From Prostheceraeus crozeri (taxonomy: Eukaryota > Platyhelminthes > Polycladida > Euryleptidae), in the NCBI GenBank assembly GCA_907163375.1, contig CAJQUW010008941.1:41324-105323 (forward strand): a stretch of DNA of 64,000 bases. Reading direction: 5' to 3'. This document shows positions 8,680-17,220 of the stretch, piece after piece. The notes under the pieces are model-generated. The model made no database searches. It worked only from the letters and a program-made list of their open reading frames with translations, and had not been told where the DNA came from. Position 1 is the first letter of the stretch. The number at the start of each line of letters is the position of its first letter. Made by a program: the position numbers and the translations under genes.

Positions 8680-8725
8680 TCACCTCTGGCGGCTCATTAC
8701 ATGGCAAGCAACACATCTGCTTCAT
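8510..8725 (-). CDS. Cys-rich small protein overlapping the integrase start (copy 1)
   Basis: A 71-residue protein with 12 cysteines in three clusters (MCCLPC, TCTCC, KCCSCCKC), a QCEHD motif between them and a charged Lys/Glu tail. It begins 1 base after the stop of the upstream gene and overlaps the integrase frame for 170 bases. The protein is identical in copy 2 despite four nucleotide differences inside the overlap, all silent here and all replacing a residue in the integrase frame. It is probably a zinc-binding factor; the family is not recognised. Confidence 0.65.
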   Translation of the reverse strand: MKQMCCLPCNEPPEVNVVVTCTCCASSHNETPKQCEHDRKTAKAKCCSCCKCRKARKQKDEKEEKESVVID

Positions 8726-8726
8726 A

Positions 8727-9419
8727 TTAATAGTCTGAGAACATGTATTTCCTAGGAGGAGCTGTTTTACGTTTTCCTTTTACCAGTTTTAGTGGCGATG
8801 TAGATCTACGTCGAGTTCTTCCTCTTGTTTGCTTAGTGAGTATGGGAGGGGATGTAGCAGGTGACGTCTTAAACCAATTTGTTGGCATTTTCATCGCCTG
8901 AGGCATTGGAGTAGTAGCCACTGTTGAATCAAGTTCTTTCAATGTCTCATTATTTAAAGCAAATTTTGGCACATTATGCTTTTTCAATAGTTTAAGAAAG
9001 TATGACCAACCAGGTGGAACATAGCCCTGACGGCGCTTTCTACGTGTCGCATACTGAATCAAGTCTTCATAACGTGAAGCATCAATCACTTTATTTTCAT
9101 CTGTAATGATTTCTCCTCTATCATTTACATTGAGATGGGGCTCAATACTGTTGAAAAGAGATATGGCATGTGCGCGAGATGCTAAAGGTGTAGCAGTCGA
9201 TACAGAGTCACGCATCTTATTCTTCAAGTTTTTCAATTGCTCAACAGTTTCCGATTGTAATAATACAGCACGATGTGGATCTTTGATGTGAACATTTTGC
9301 TGATAATCTATTTCTTTCCTATACATTTGATTTGCAAGAGGTTGCTTTACTTGCTGCATGGCAGTCAATTGTACATATTCATCCTGAGGAATAACAATCA
9401 TGCGAGAATAAGAACTCAT
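8727..9419 (-). CDS. Conserved Polinton protein of unknown function (copy 1)
   Basis: A 230-residue protein starting MSSYSRMIVIPQDEYVQL. The middle has NDRGEIITDENKVIDASRYEDLI, a basic RRKRRQG, and PPGWSYFLKLLKKHNVP. This order (GE..., I..S..DLI, P.G...F...L...N.P) recurs in Polinton-encoded proteins of unknown function. The tail is Arg/Ser/Pro-rich (TRGRTRRRST). There is no enzyme motif; a virion or packaging-associated role is a guess from its position. The ATG overlaps the stop of the packaging ATPase (ATGA), so they are probably expressed together. Confidence 0.75.
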   Translation of the reverse strand: MSSYSRMIVIPQDEYVQLTAMQQVKQPLANQMYRKEIDYQQNVHIKDPHRAVLLQSETVEQLKNLKNKMRDSVSTATPLASRAHAISLFNSIEPHLNVNDRGEIITDENKVIDASRYEDLIQYATRRKRRQGYVPPGWSYFLKLLKKHNVPKFALNNETLKELDSTVATTPMPQAMKMPTNWFKTSPATSPPILTKQTRGRTRRRSTSPLKLVKGKRKTAPPRKYMFSDY

Positions 9420-10081
9420 AGTTTGTAGATAATCATGGGAGTTTTCAAAATATCACTTCGAAATCTAAATTCTTCCGGACACTCTTGCGTAAAGTCAATG
9501 AATAAGTAACCGTATGGTTTTTCAGTAGCTGCTTGAAAAATTTCAATTAAGGCTTTTGATCCTGTGGGTGCAACTTGTCGCGCTAAAATTTCAAATTGAC
9601 TTTTATCTCGCGGATTCTTGAAAATAGCATAATAGTGTGTATTCAGGTTTCGTGTACGAGCTTCTTTTCCATGAGGAAACAAATTTTGTGTGATATAGAT
9701 GATAAAGCACCTTTTATGGTGTGCTGCGCGAGTGAACATATCTGTAACATCTTTTGAATTCTTACTTTCTTTTAATAAATCATCCAATACAACAACATCA
9801 TTAGACTGAAGTTTATCCACTGGAATAATTCCTTCATGTCGAATAAAGTTGCGACTTTGCAATTCCTGAAACAGCGACGGTTGATAAATACCATAACACC
9901 AAATCACTCGATTGATAGGTTCCTTAAACAACTCCCTTCTTTTATCCAATAAATTCAGCGTGAAAACAGTTTTACCTGCATGAGATGGACCTGATACAGT
10001 CAGAACTTTATCACATTGAAGTCTGAAATCCATTTTATTACTTTGAGATTCAACATTTGCATAATTAACGCTTAGAGCCAA
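9416..10081 (-). CDS. FtsK/HerA-type genome-packaging ATPase (copy 1)
   Basis: A 221-residue ATPase of the A32/FtsK-HerA class that pumps DNA into double-jelly-roll capsids. Walker A is GPSHAGKT (31-38), Walker B VVVLDD (96-101), and the polar sensor TQN sits at 131-133 in IIYITQNLFPHG. An arginine-finger region (RDKSQFEILARQ) follows. Length fits the Polinton family. The start overlaps the small basic protein by 17 bases and the stop overlaps the next gene (ATGA). Copy 2 carries intact Walker motifs. Confidence 0.93.
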   Translation of the reverse strand: MALSVNYANVESQSNKMDFRLQCDKVLTVSGPSHAGKTVFTLNLLDKRRELFKEPINRVIWCYGIYQPSLFQELQSRNFIRHEGIIPVDKLQSNDVVVLDDLLKESKNSKDVTDMFTRAAHHKRCFIIYITQNLFPHGKEARTRNLNTHYYAIFKNPRDKSQFEILARQVAPTGSKALIEIFQAATEKPYGYLFIDFTQECPEEFRFRSDILKTPMIIYKL

Positions 10082-10421
10082 AGATATTACCCAATAGGTT
10101 GCCCACGGCAGGAGCTATCATTGGAAGTATTGCTGAAAGGAAACCGCCCTTTTGTGTTAGAGTTTTCCTCTTTCTTTGAAGGGAGACTTTAGGATTGGAG
10201 ATGAAACGCAATTTCGTAGCATATCGCTTAAGTAACTTTCGTTGTTTTGGCGCTAATTTCTTCGTCCTCAACTTCCTCACATGAGAAATAATTTCACAAA
10301 TGAATTTATCGTTAGCATGTCGTATAGCATTGTATCGCTGATTTGCTTTCATTCGTCGGAAAGCTTGAATGGCTGAAGAAAACTTTTGACTTTTACGTTT
10401 CGTCATTTTACGTTTCGCCAT
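10065..10421 (-). CDS. Small basic protein with hydrophobic C-terminus (copy 1)
   Basis: A 118-residue protein with a Lys/Arg-rich N-terminus (MAKRKMTKRKSQK), a basic helical middle, and LTQKGGFLSAILPMIAPAVG leading into a Gly/hydrophobic tail ending LLGNIFGSKR. The KGGF-hydrophobic-Gly pattern is common in Polinton and adenovirus-like virion accessory proteins and may be a membrane-active peptide; the protease encoded nearby could release it. Copy 2 has a 3-residue insertion near the start and an otherwise similar tail. Confidence 0.7.
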   Translation of the reverse strand: MAKRKMTKRKSQKFSSAIQAFRRMKANQRYNAIRHANDKFICEIISHVRKLRTKKLAPKQRKLLKRYATKLRFISNPKVSLQRKRKTLTQKGGFLSAILPMIAPAVGNLLGNIFGSKR

Positions 10422-10472
10422 TTTCCGTGTTAGTCTTTGCTAAAACCTATCTTTACCACATTTGCATAGGTA

Positions 10473-10802
10473 CTAACTATTGCGGCATAAGTGGCACTCG
10501 AAATGAGCAATATCACAGTGGTTACATTTGCAAAGTTGAATGCAATTACGTATGAAACAGCGTTGACAAAAAGCATGCTTACATCTCTTGAAGATGCGCT
10601 TTTCATTTCCATCCTTTCGCTTACATACATCACAACACATAGTTTCACCGTTACTGATGTCTATAGCAAGTCTTTTTGAAGACATGAATTTGCTAGCCTT
10701 TTCTAAATAATAGACACATGTACAGAAGGAATATACTTCGAGAGTGAGCATACATAGCTCGAAAACCAGTTGTGCTACAATCAAGTACCACTGCATTTTC
10801 AA
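10473..10802 (-). CDS. Membrane-anchored RING-like zinc-finger protein (copy 1)
   Basis: A 109-residue protein. Residues about 4-32 (WYLIVAQLVFELCMLTLEVY) form a probable transmembrane segment. The C-terminal half is a RING-like finger: CCDVCKRK, FKRCKHAFCQRCF, then CKCNHC and CHLC, giving the C-x2-C...C-x-H-x2-C-x2-C...C-x2-C pattern of E3 ubiquitin ligases. It overlaps the end of the preceding gene by 4 bases (ATGA). It may alter host ubiquitination or act within the replication compartment; neither is shown by sequence. Well conserved in copy 2. Confidence 0.7.
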   Translation of the reverse strand: MKMQWYLIVAQLVFELCMLTLEVYSFCTCVYYLEKASKFMSSKRLAIDISNGETMCCDVCKRKDGNEKRIFKRCKHAFCQRCFIRNCIQLCKCNHCDIAHFECHLCRNS

Positions 10803-11209
10803 TTTTTCTTTATGGAAAGTTGAATGTGAATATCTGAAATCGCTTCAATCACTAGACTGCTACCATGATGGTTAAATGCGTTAAGACGTTCAGCAATTTT
10901 TATCATATGTCTTTTAAAAAATTCTTCGGGGTGATCTACCACTTCCATTGAATAAGAAGCAAAATGGAAAGAGCGACTTTCCACCTCTTCCTTTCCAAAA
11001 TGACTAAACTTAATTTTCGCAACTAATCGCGCCATGACAATGCTATCAGAGAATGTATTCATTAACTCTAGAAATAGAGTGCTAGCATCATCGACCACTG
11101 CTTCGATGTCGGTCTCATCTTTATGAAAATTTATCACATAATCTTGAACAGCTCCTTTTAAACTTTGCCTATGAAAATGTAATGTTCCGCAGTCGTTTGA
11201 GAAAGACAT
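10799..11209 (-). CDS. Polinton protein with GSS-x-L C-terminal domain (copy 1)
   Basis: A 136-residue protein starting MSFSNDCGTLHFHRQSLKG. The C-terminal part (ERLNAFNHHGSSLVIEAISD, then beta-rich residues) resembles the F...GSGW.L..I..L domain that occurs next to polymerase B sequences in other Polintons; the resemblance is from memory and approximate. No catalytic residues or membrane segments. The ATG is preceded by a short gap, and the stop overlaps the RING-like gene. In copy 2 it is frameshifted near the end. Confidence 0.6.
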   Translation of the reverse strand: MSFSNDCGTLHFHRQSLKGAVQDYVINFHKDETDIEAVVDDASTLFLELMNTFSDSIVMARLVAKIKFSHFGKEEVESRSFHFASYSMEVVDHPEEFFKRHMIKIAERLNAFNHHGSSLVIEAISDIHIQLSIKKN

Positions 11210-11484
11210 GATCGCCCTTTAACTAACCCATCCATTGCATGAAAACAACTCTTCTCATAGTAACATTTATTGAATAATGGTAACAAGCATGCATTATAAA
11301 TCAATGGTTTGAAAGAGATAAAATAGATACAGCTGGTAACTATCATACAGCGAGCAATGATAACCATACAGGACCTTGGCAGTGCTGAGGTAAGGAGGAA
11401 AGAAGCATTGGTTATGAATGTAGCTACTACAACGAACAGACAAAATAGGAACACACAAATCCTTAAAACGTTTCGTGACTTCAT
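11158..11484 (-). CDS. Possible overlapping membrane protein (copy 1)
   Basis: A 108-residue frame overlapping the 3' part of the exonuclease-like gene and the 5' part of the next gene. The N-terminal half is strongly hydrophobic (CVFLFCLFVVVATF, then CMVIIARCMIVTS), giving two or three potential membrane helices, and the C-terminus is cysteine-containing. It stays open in copy 2 although that copy has one in-frame deletion and one in-frame insertion. It may be only a shadow of the exonuclease frame; it is kept because the frame survives indels. Confidence 0.25.
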   Translation of the reverse strand: MKSRNVLRICVFLFCLFVVVATFITNASFLLTSALPRSCMVIIARCMIVTSCIYFISFKPLIYNACLLPLFNKCYYEKSCFHAMDGLVKGRSCLSQTTAEHYIFIGKV

Positions 11485-11842
11485 GATAATGTTGATTCAC
11501 TCTACTATCCCAAGGTGGGAGCAAAATATCATCAATGATTAAATTAGGAAATACTTTCCTCTCCGTACCAGGATTATTACAAAAGATGCGTATAACATTG
11601 AAAGCAGCTAACCATCGTTTAAAGTCAATAAGAAGAGCACTCTCACAAGAAAAGCCATAGTCTTGCAAATATTTCAGATTAAGTCCATGAATGTGTTTTC
11701 TCGCCCATTGATCAACATTGGGATTGCAGTTGGCATGTTGATGATAGACACTGACAATCTGATATGTCCAATTGTTCATAGCAATAGCACTGAGCTCCTG
11801 TACAGGTTCACCCTCACAATCCATAAAAATGATGATAGAAGC
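11294..11842 (-). CDS. DEDD-like exonuclease family protein (copy 1)
   Basis: A compact RNase-H-fold exonuclease-like protein. The first catalytic motif DCEGEPVQELSAIAM appears right after the ATG at 11824, with a second aspartate in ALLIDFKRWL. The reading frame is open upstream to 11842, where a splice acceptor (CCGTTTTAG) precedes GCT TCT ATC ATC ATT TTT, encoding ASIIIF, the hydrophobic strand expected before motif I. A leader ATG at 12811-12809, spliced here in phase, would give a complete N-terminus. Without splicing the ATG at 11824 gives 176 residues. It could trim replication or recombination intermediates. Confidence 0.6.
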   Translation of the reverse strand, partial: ASIIIFMDCEGEPVQELSAIAMNNWTYQIVSVYHQHANCNPNVDQWARKHIHGLNLKYLQDYGFSCESALLIDFKRWLAAFNVIRIFCNNPGTERKVFPNLIIDDILLPPWDSRVNQHYHEVTKRFKDLCVPILSVRCSSYIHNQCFFPPYLSTAKVLYGYHCSLYDSYQLYLFYLFQTIDL

Positions 11843-11876
11843 CTAAAACGGAAATTTACACATCTAAGGAAACGTT

Positions 11877-12125
11877 CTATAACATATTACAAAATGAAGA
11901 ATTACATCGATGCTTTTCACGACAAAATACACAAATGATATGATGGCAACGAAGAAGTAAAATGTATCTAATAAGACCACGTCTACGACACTCAAAGCAC
12001 ATAAGCGAATTGTCATAGGGTAGAGTTAGGAAAGGACTAGTAATTCTCCTTCTTTGATTTGCGTTTTGATGCAGTATTCTTCTCCGACTTGCGCTTCGTA
12101 CCACTGCTGTTAAGGATTTGATCAA
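11877..12125 (-). CDS. Small RING-like zinc-finger protein (copy 1)
   Basis: The frame gives 82 residues, the last 41 of which form a compact finger: CFEC, LLLRCHHIICVFC, then CNSSFC, a C-x2-C...C-x-H-x3-C-x2-C...C layout. The first part overlaps the ssDNA-binding-type gene and is basic. An internal ATG at 12002 (MCFECRRRG) would remove the overlap and is an equally good start. It is preserved in copy 2 with one substitution, and is the third cysteine-rich small protein in this arm. Confidence 0.5.
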   Translation of the reverse strand: MIKSLTAVVRSASRRRILHQNANQRRRITSPFLTLPYDNSLMCFECRRRGLIRYILLLRCHHIICVFCREKHRCNSSFCNML

Positions 12126-12811
12126 TTATGTCGTCCACGTTGGGTGGTTTCGGAATATATAGGATGGATTCCATATGCATGGAGAGAGAGGCTATTTTAT
12201 TATCCTTATGCCGACCATAATATAGTCCATTCACTTTGAAAAGGATATCCCAAGTACCTTCTGCGAGCTCGTCGCATGTGATGGGTGTTGAATGATCTCC
12301 CTCCTTCTTATAGTAAGTGCACCAATGTGATACCGGTAGGCAAATGTGATTACCATCCCAAATCTTTCTATAGGGAGTATCCTTGTCATCTCTCGCCTTC
12401 CACTCTTGAGCAAGAGGAGTAGGAATGTCCATATTTAATGTCACGTACTCCTCAATAATATCAAGTTGGTGGCGAATGTACGGACTCACGGGGATCAGTA
12501 TGTAGTCACCATACTGATTGTGCATTATCTTGACATCCGTGGAAGGGAGCATTCCCGTTTGGAGTACTACGCCATGATCGTCATAACGCAAGACTTGTTT
12601 AAATTTACGCTGTAGCGGTGTAGGATTATGTACCTTGGTTGTTTCTTCCACTGGCCTCAGTTGTAGATGATCTGATCGTAGCGAACCTTGTAACGTTTGA
12701 CCGCCATTTTGTCCTACTAGCGCAGCAGATGGAGTAGATGCCTGAAAATGGAAAAGATTGTATTAAGTTTACGTTCAACGGAAGAGAGGGAGGAAAGTAG
12801 CGACTTACCAT
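12037..12811 (-). CDS. Probable ssDNA-binding (OB-fold-like) protein, spliced (copy 1)
   Basis: Exons are 12811-12809 (ATG only) and 12741-12037, with a 67-base intron 12808-12742 (GTAAGTCGC ... TTTTCAG). The 235-residue product starts M-ASTPSAALVG. The second half has GTWDILFKVNGLYYGRHKD, then SLSMHMESILYIPKPP, a pattern of short strands typical of small viral ssDNA-binding proteins, and ends in a Lys/Arg/Ser-rich tail (KRKSEKN). Assignment to an OB fold is inference. It is the first gene behind the right-end promoter (TATA at 12911-12919), so it is probably expressed early. Confidence 0.65.
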
Positions 12812-12904
12812 TTTAGTTGGATAATAGAATAGGGAACTAGAGAGAGGAAATGTGCGTCCGTCACTCCTGTGATTCAACGATGGAATGATTCTCACTGTGG
12901 AAGG

Positions 12905-12957
12905 CTCGCTATTTATATAGAAATGCTTGATTCTCATTGGATGATGATCCTCATTGG
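12905..12957 (-). promoter_or_regulatory. Right-end promoter: two CCAAT boxes and a TATA box (copy 1)
   Basis: On the minus strand, CCAAT at 12957-12953 and 12940-12936 is followed by CTATATAAAT (12920-12911). The leader ATG is about 100 bases downstream. The polymerase gene at the other end of the element has the same order. Confidence 0.7.
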
Positions 12958-12969
12958 ACAATAACATCA

Positions 12970-14261
12970 AGCTGATTCCAAATCTGGCCTCCGTTTACCA
13001 ATCCGAGCCTTCATTCGCCCGATGGAGCTGTTTCTTGGGAAATTCTAACTCTGTCGTTTTTCGCCAATGTCCCAAAATCTTAAATGGTGTCTCACATCTA
13101 AACGAAGACAGATAGGAACAAGGCGATTCTTTCAGTGAATTTGTCTCACTCTTAGCTTTCAAACGAGCTATTGCACGACTTTCTACGATCTCTAGAACCA
13201 AAGTTGGAAGATCGGTGCCGGGGGGGGGGGTCAGCGAAACTTTTTCTCTCCGATTGACTTGAAACTCACCATACCGATGCAGAATTTCACGCTGAATCCG
13301 AATCTGGCCTCCGTTTTCCCATCCGATGCCTGGTTTTGACGCTACAGCCCAAAACGTCCAAAATTCTAACTCTGTCGTTTTTCGACAGTCTCCCAAAATC
13401 TTAAATGGCGCCTCACATCTAAACGAAGACAGATATGAACAAGCCGTTTCTTTCACTGAATTTGTCTCACTCTTAGCTTTCAAACGAGCTATAGCACGAC
13501 AAAATCCGTCCACTGGAAGCCAAGATCGAAGCTAGCTGTCCAGAGGGGGGGGAGGTCAGTGAAATTTGATGAAAAATGTTTTGGTGACGGTCCCAGGTCG
13601 AAATTCCACACTTTGGAAAATTTTCAAAATTTTACCCATACAAAGCCACTCTGACACTTAGGATTTTTTCAGGTGAGCGAGCTCCGACCTAAAATCTTGT
13701 AACCGCTCTAACTTTTGAACGACTGGTCCGATTGACTCGCAACAAAAAATGTTGTCAAGCAGTTTTTTCTCCTCTTTCCAATGAAACTCGAACGAACAAA
13801 ATCCGTTCACTAGAACCAAAGTTAGAAGAGGGGGGGGGAGGTCAGTGAAATTTGATGAAAAATGTTTTGGTGACGGTCCCAGGTCGAAATTCCACACTTT
13901 GGAAAATTTTCAAAATTTTACCCATACAAAGCCACTCTAACACTTAGGATTTTTTCAGGTGAGCTACGACAGTCCACCCCTCCCAACCTGACCGGCACAC
14001 CACGCCAACCTGGCCGGCACACCACGCCAACCTAGACACCACATCACCGCGCGCTACACGACGGTCGACCAGAGGGGGGGAGACGTCAGACCCGAAACAC
14101 CACGGCGGCCGACCACGACACTCTGCCGGTCCAGAGGGGGGGGACGTCAGACCCGAAATACCACGGCGGCCGACCACGACACTCTGCCGGTCCAGAGGGG
14201 GGGGGACGTCAGCGATGGCGGCCATCTTGCGCTATCCAGAAGTGGAGTTTTACTTACTACT
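12970..14261 (-). repeat. Right terminal region of Polinton copy 1 with internal duplications
   Basis: 1.3 kb without a credible gene. A segment of about 140 bases at 13041-13179 repeats at 13363-13500. A second of about 128 bases at 13548-13676 repeats at 13838-13966. Near the end, three units of about 57 bases carry CCAGAGGGGGGG...ACGTCAG (14070-14217). The last 45 bases (GGCGGCCATCTTGCG ... TTACTTACTACT) match the end of copy 2. Runs of 7-10 G recur. Confidence 0.85.
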
Positions 14262-15290
14262 GACGTCTCAGTGATGCAAACATCAATATCGAATTTATAG
14301 AATGGTTAAACACTTATCTCTTTGGAAAAAGTCAACGCTTGCGTGTGAAAGGAGTTTTTGGTTCAACAACTGCCGTAACATCAGGTATTCCCCACGGTTC
14401 CGTGTTAGGGCCAGTGCTTTTTGCATCCTTCATGGGATCCATATCAATATCCTCAAATGTAACTTTAGTTATGTATGCCGATGACGTGACCCTGATCGAG
14501 CCAATTATAAAGAATGAAGCCTTACCAACAATTTCCTTGCAATTCAAAAATGGATTACCGAGAATACGATGATTCTCAATATTCAAAAGTCCAAACAAAT
14601 CATTTTTAGCCGCAGCTCTGTCAGTGATCGTGTTACGTATGAAGGCGTACATTTGAGTCAGTCTTGCAAAACACTTGGTGTTCAGTGGAATGCTAATCTC
14701 ACCTGGGATGACCATTTTTCTGCCGAATAAGACTTTATGTCATTCGAACATTGCGACCTATATTTTCTAATGTCAAGCTGTCTACTGTATATACAGATCG
14801 CTAATTTTACCTATTCTGCTGTACTCTTCCCCATTATTTGTGTGGTTGCCGAAAGGTATTGAGGAGAAGATGGAAAAGTTCCACAGCCGAGTTCACAAAA
14901 TTATTTGTGGTAAAACTGTTTCTGTGTAAATTTCCCTTCCATTTCATATCTGAGAAAACAGCGTTCTGTGTGATTCTTTTACCAATGTGAGTCTTAATAT
15001 GACCATCCGCTACGAGATCTTGTTCCCTCGCGAATGTCGCGCTCAGGACATTTGTGTCTGCCACCGTCTAAAACTTCACGTGACTGCATTCATTTTTCCA
15101 TGGATTTGTTGCATTGTGAATCAAATAGTTCCCGACTAGTGGATCTCTGTCTTTGCAAGATTTATGTGTTGTTACATTATTTTTTCTCTTTCATGATGTT
15201 TCTTTTCTAAATATGAAATGCGTAATTCCCAATGTGAAATTATGATTTTCAATGATAAAATATACACTTACTTACTTATCATAGAGTAAT
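14262..15290 (+). mobile_element. Decayed non-LTR retrotransposon, reverse transcriptase end
   Basis: In several frames this holds the C-terminal part of a CR1/Jockey-like reverse transcriptase: FIEWLNTYLFGKSQRLRV, then TSGIPHGSVLGPVLF and MYADDVTL (active-site YADD, about 14475), a later LGVQWNANLTWDDH, and LPKGIEEKMEKFHSRVHKII. Stops and frameshifts show it is dead. Polinton copy 1 is inserted at its left edge, so the retrotransposon is older. A TTACTTACTTA-type end lies near 15270-15280. Confidence 0.8.
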
Positions 15291-15299
15291 ATGTAGGTA

Positions 15300-17220
15300 G
15301 AGTGTCGCCTCACAAAAGTATCTGTATACAGTGAAACTTTTTACATGAAAAGATTCTTTTTTACGGAGATTACGTTCCTGCGGTTCAAAAAATTATTTGT
15401 GCAGTTTTGAAAAATCTAAATTTTTGCCAATTTATATACTACCGAGATGACGCCCCATTATAAATAGTATGAAACAAGTTGGATATCAAATGGAATGAAC
15501 ATTTGCTAACAAGCATCTTTATTAACCCTCCAGGCGGTGGGGGGGCATATTTATGCCCCCCCTTTGTATTTTTCAATCTAATTCATGAAATATGAAACGT
15601 ATGATTCTGAAATTTTCAGTAGCTTATTTTTTGCGTATTTTCGACAATTTCCTGTAAAATTATTAAAATTGGATCACAGGAACGACCTTTACATGACCTT
15701 TATTGAAAAGTACTTTCGAAATTTTATCAAATCAGTGAAATTCTTCAGAAATTTTGTCTATGAATGAATTGATATTGCTTCGAATCACTCATTACGTATA
15801 GAATAACTTATTTGACTATAAATAACTTTATGCTTATCACGGTTTACCAATTCAAATTTGAAAAAAAGCTGCATATACTACTTACAATGATATTGTAAGT
15901 ACTTTATAGAGTAATATTAGTTTTTACATCTTTTTTATTACTGTTATGTATTGAAAATATATTCACATGTATATGTTATGTATTTTCTACATGTAGGCAT
16001 GTACATGTACTATTTGAACATAAACATATGGAATACTGTTTTCAAAATTTCAGATTTCCCTTTTCAACTTACATAATCAGTTGACCGAATAGTCTACAGA
16101 ATCCTTGTCTGCCTTGGCAGTAGAGGCAACAAGTCTGCGTATCACGCTCAATCGCCTTCCCACTGCATCCTTTCATCACTTACAAACACGCCGAAGGCGC
16201 TATTGCGTGACTAATTTGACTGCATTGGAATCGGTAACAGATATCTTCATAATCAGCTCTAACCAAATTTGATCAACTTGAGTTGTATTCAACAATGAAA
16301 AACATTTGTTTGAATCAAATATGCTTCTATGACATTAACAAAAAAATCTTTTGATAAGAGTGATAAATGTTTCAATATTTTTAGAGTCCTCTCTGCTGAT
16401 TATCTCAAAAAAAACTATATATATAATTTTATTTGATAATAACTAAACAAATAAATTTTCAAAATTTAAAATGCTATTTTTGCATATATTCAAATTTTAA
16501 AGCAATGCGAACACCACCATTGTATTCAGAGAACTTGAAACATGTTTGAGTCAATTTTTGCGATAATCTGATGATAAAATTTCGCTAAAAACATAAAAAG
16601 TACATTTTTCTGAAAAAAAACGCATTTTCAAATTTTGAAATGCTATTTATAGCATGAAGACAGTCAAATTAAGTAATGCAAATGGCACCACTGAATTCAG
16701 CATGTCCGAAATGTGTAAGGGCCAGCATTTCATAAAAATCGCACACTTAGTTTAGGATATCCTGGGGGGGGGCATAAATATGCCCCCCCACCGCCTGGAA
16801 GGTGGCTGAAGGGCCCACCGCCTGGAGGGTTAAGCGGATACTAGGCTGATGATCAAAGAAATCTAATGAACGGTATTATAATGGAAGTCTTCATGAAGAA
16901 GTCGAGATCTTGATTATGCTTTCTTGGCTGAAAATAATTGTCTTTCATTCTATTTTCATCGGTGTGATTTTATGATTCACTAAATTCACAAGCCTCATTT
17001 CCTTAATCTGAATAGTGATGTGGTCCTTTAAACATCTTTCAAAGTTAATTGAAATCATTGTCTTAGATTCTGTTATTTTGCTCTATCAGTGGAAGGTTGC
17101 CTGTGATATGACCACGCTTAAAGTACGTGAGCATGAAAGCAATAGCAACCTATCGGATCGTTAACTTAACAAAAACATTAACTCTCCAAGGCTGTCATGA
17201 CACTCAGGAACTGCAAAATA
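15300..17220 (+). repeat. Old dispersed repeat, copy A (split by a piggyBac-like element)
   Basis: Two parts, 15300-15525 and 16830-17220, align in order with the reverse complement of 42410-43025. Shared words include AAAAAATTATTTG, ACTACCGAGATGACG, GAAACAAGTTGG, GCTAACAAGCATCTT, TGATTTTATGATTCAC and ATATGA(C/T)CACGCTTAA. No coding capacity seen. It stops before the three-gene array. Confidence 0.75.
15526..16829. mobile_element. piggyBac-like non-autonomous element
   Basis: 1304 bases flanked by TTAA on both sides (15522-15525, 16830-16833). The ends are inverted repeats starting CCCTCCAGGCGGTG and ending CACCGCCTGGAGGG; each carries an inner GGGGGGCAT(A)n(T)nATGCCCCCC palindrome. TTAA targets and CCC...GGG termini are piggyBac features. 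There is no transposase; the interior is AT-rich with stops in all frames. The repeat it interrupts has an uninterrupted TTAATTAAG at 42.8 kb. Confidence 0.88.

Larger units (their letters stand above)
1..14261 (+). mobile_element. Polinton/Maverick copy 1, left end outside the window
   Basis: A virus-like DNA element identified by protein-primed polymerase B, integrase, packaging ATPase, adenain-like protease and capsid genes. Positions 2-13000 match 25087-38060 almost base for base in the same orientation. The right end is the last base of tacttactact at 14261: copy 2 has the same terminus at 38716 and the sequence after it differs completely, which marks the boundary. Read inward from the right the element starts AG, as Polintons do. 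The expected 6-bp target duplication on this side would be gacgtc (14262-14267); the left flank is not visible. The element sits inside a decayed non-LTR retrotransposon. Confidence 0.95.
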
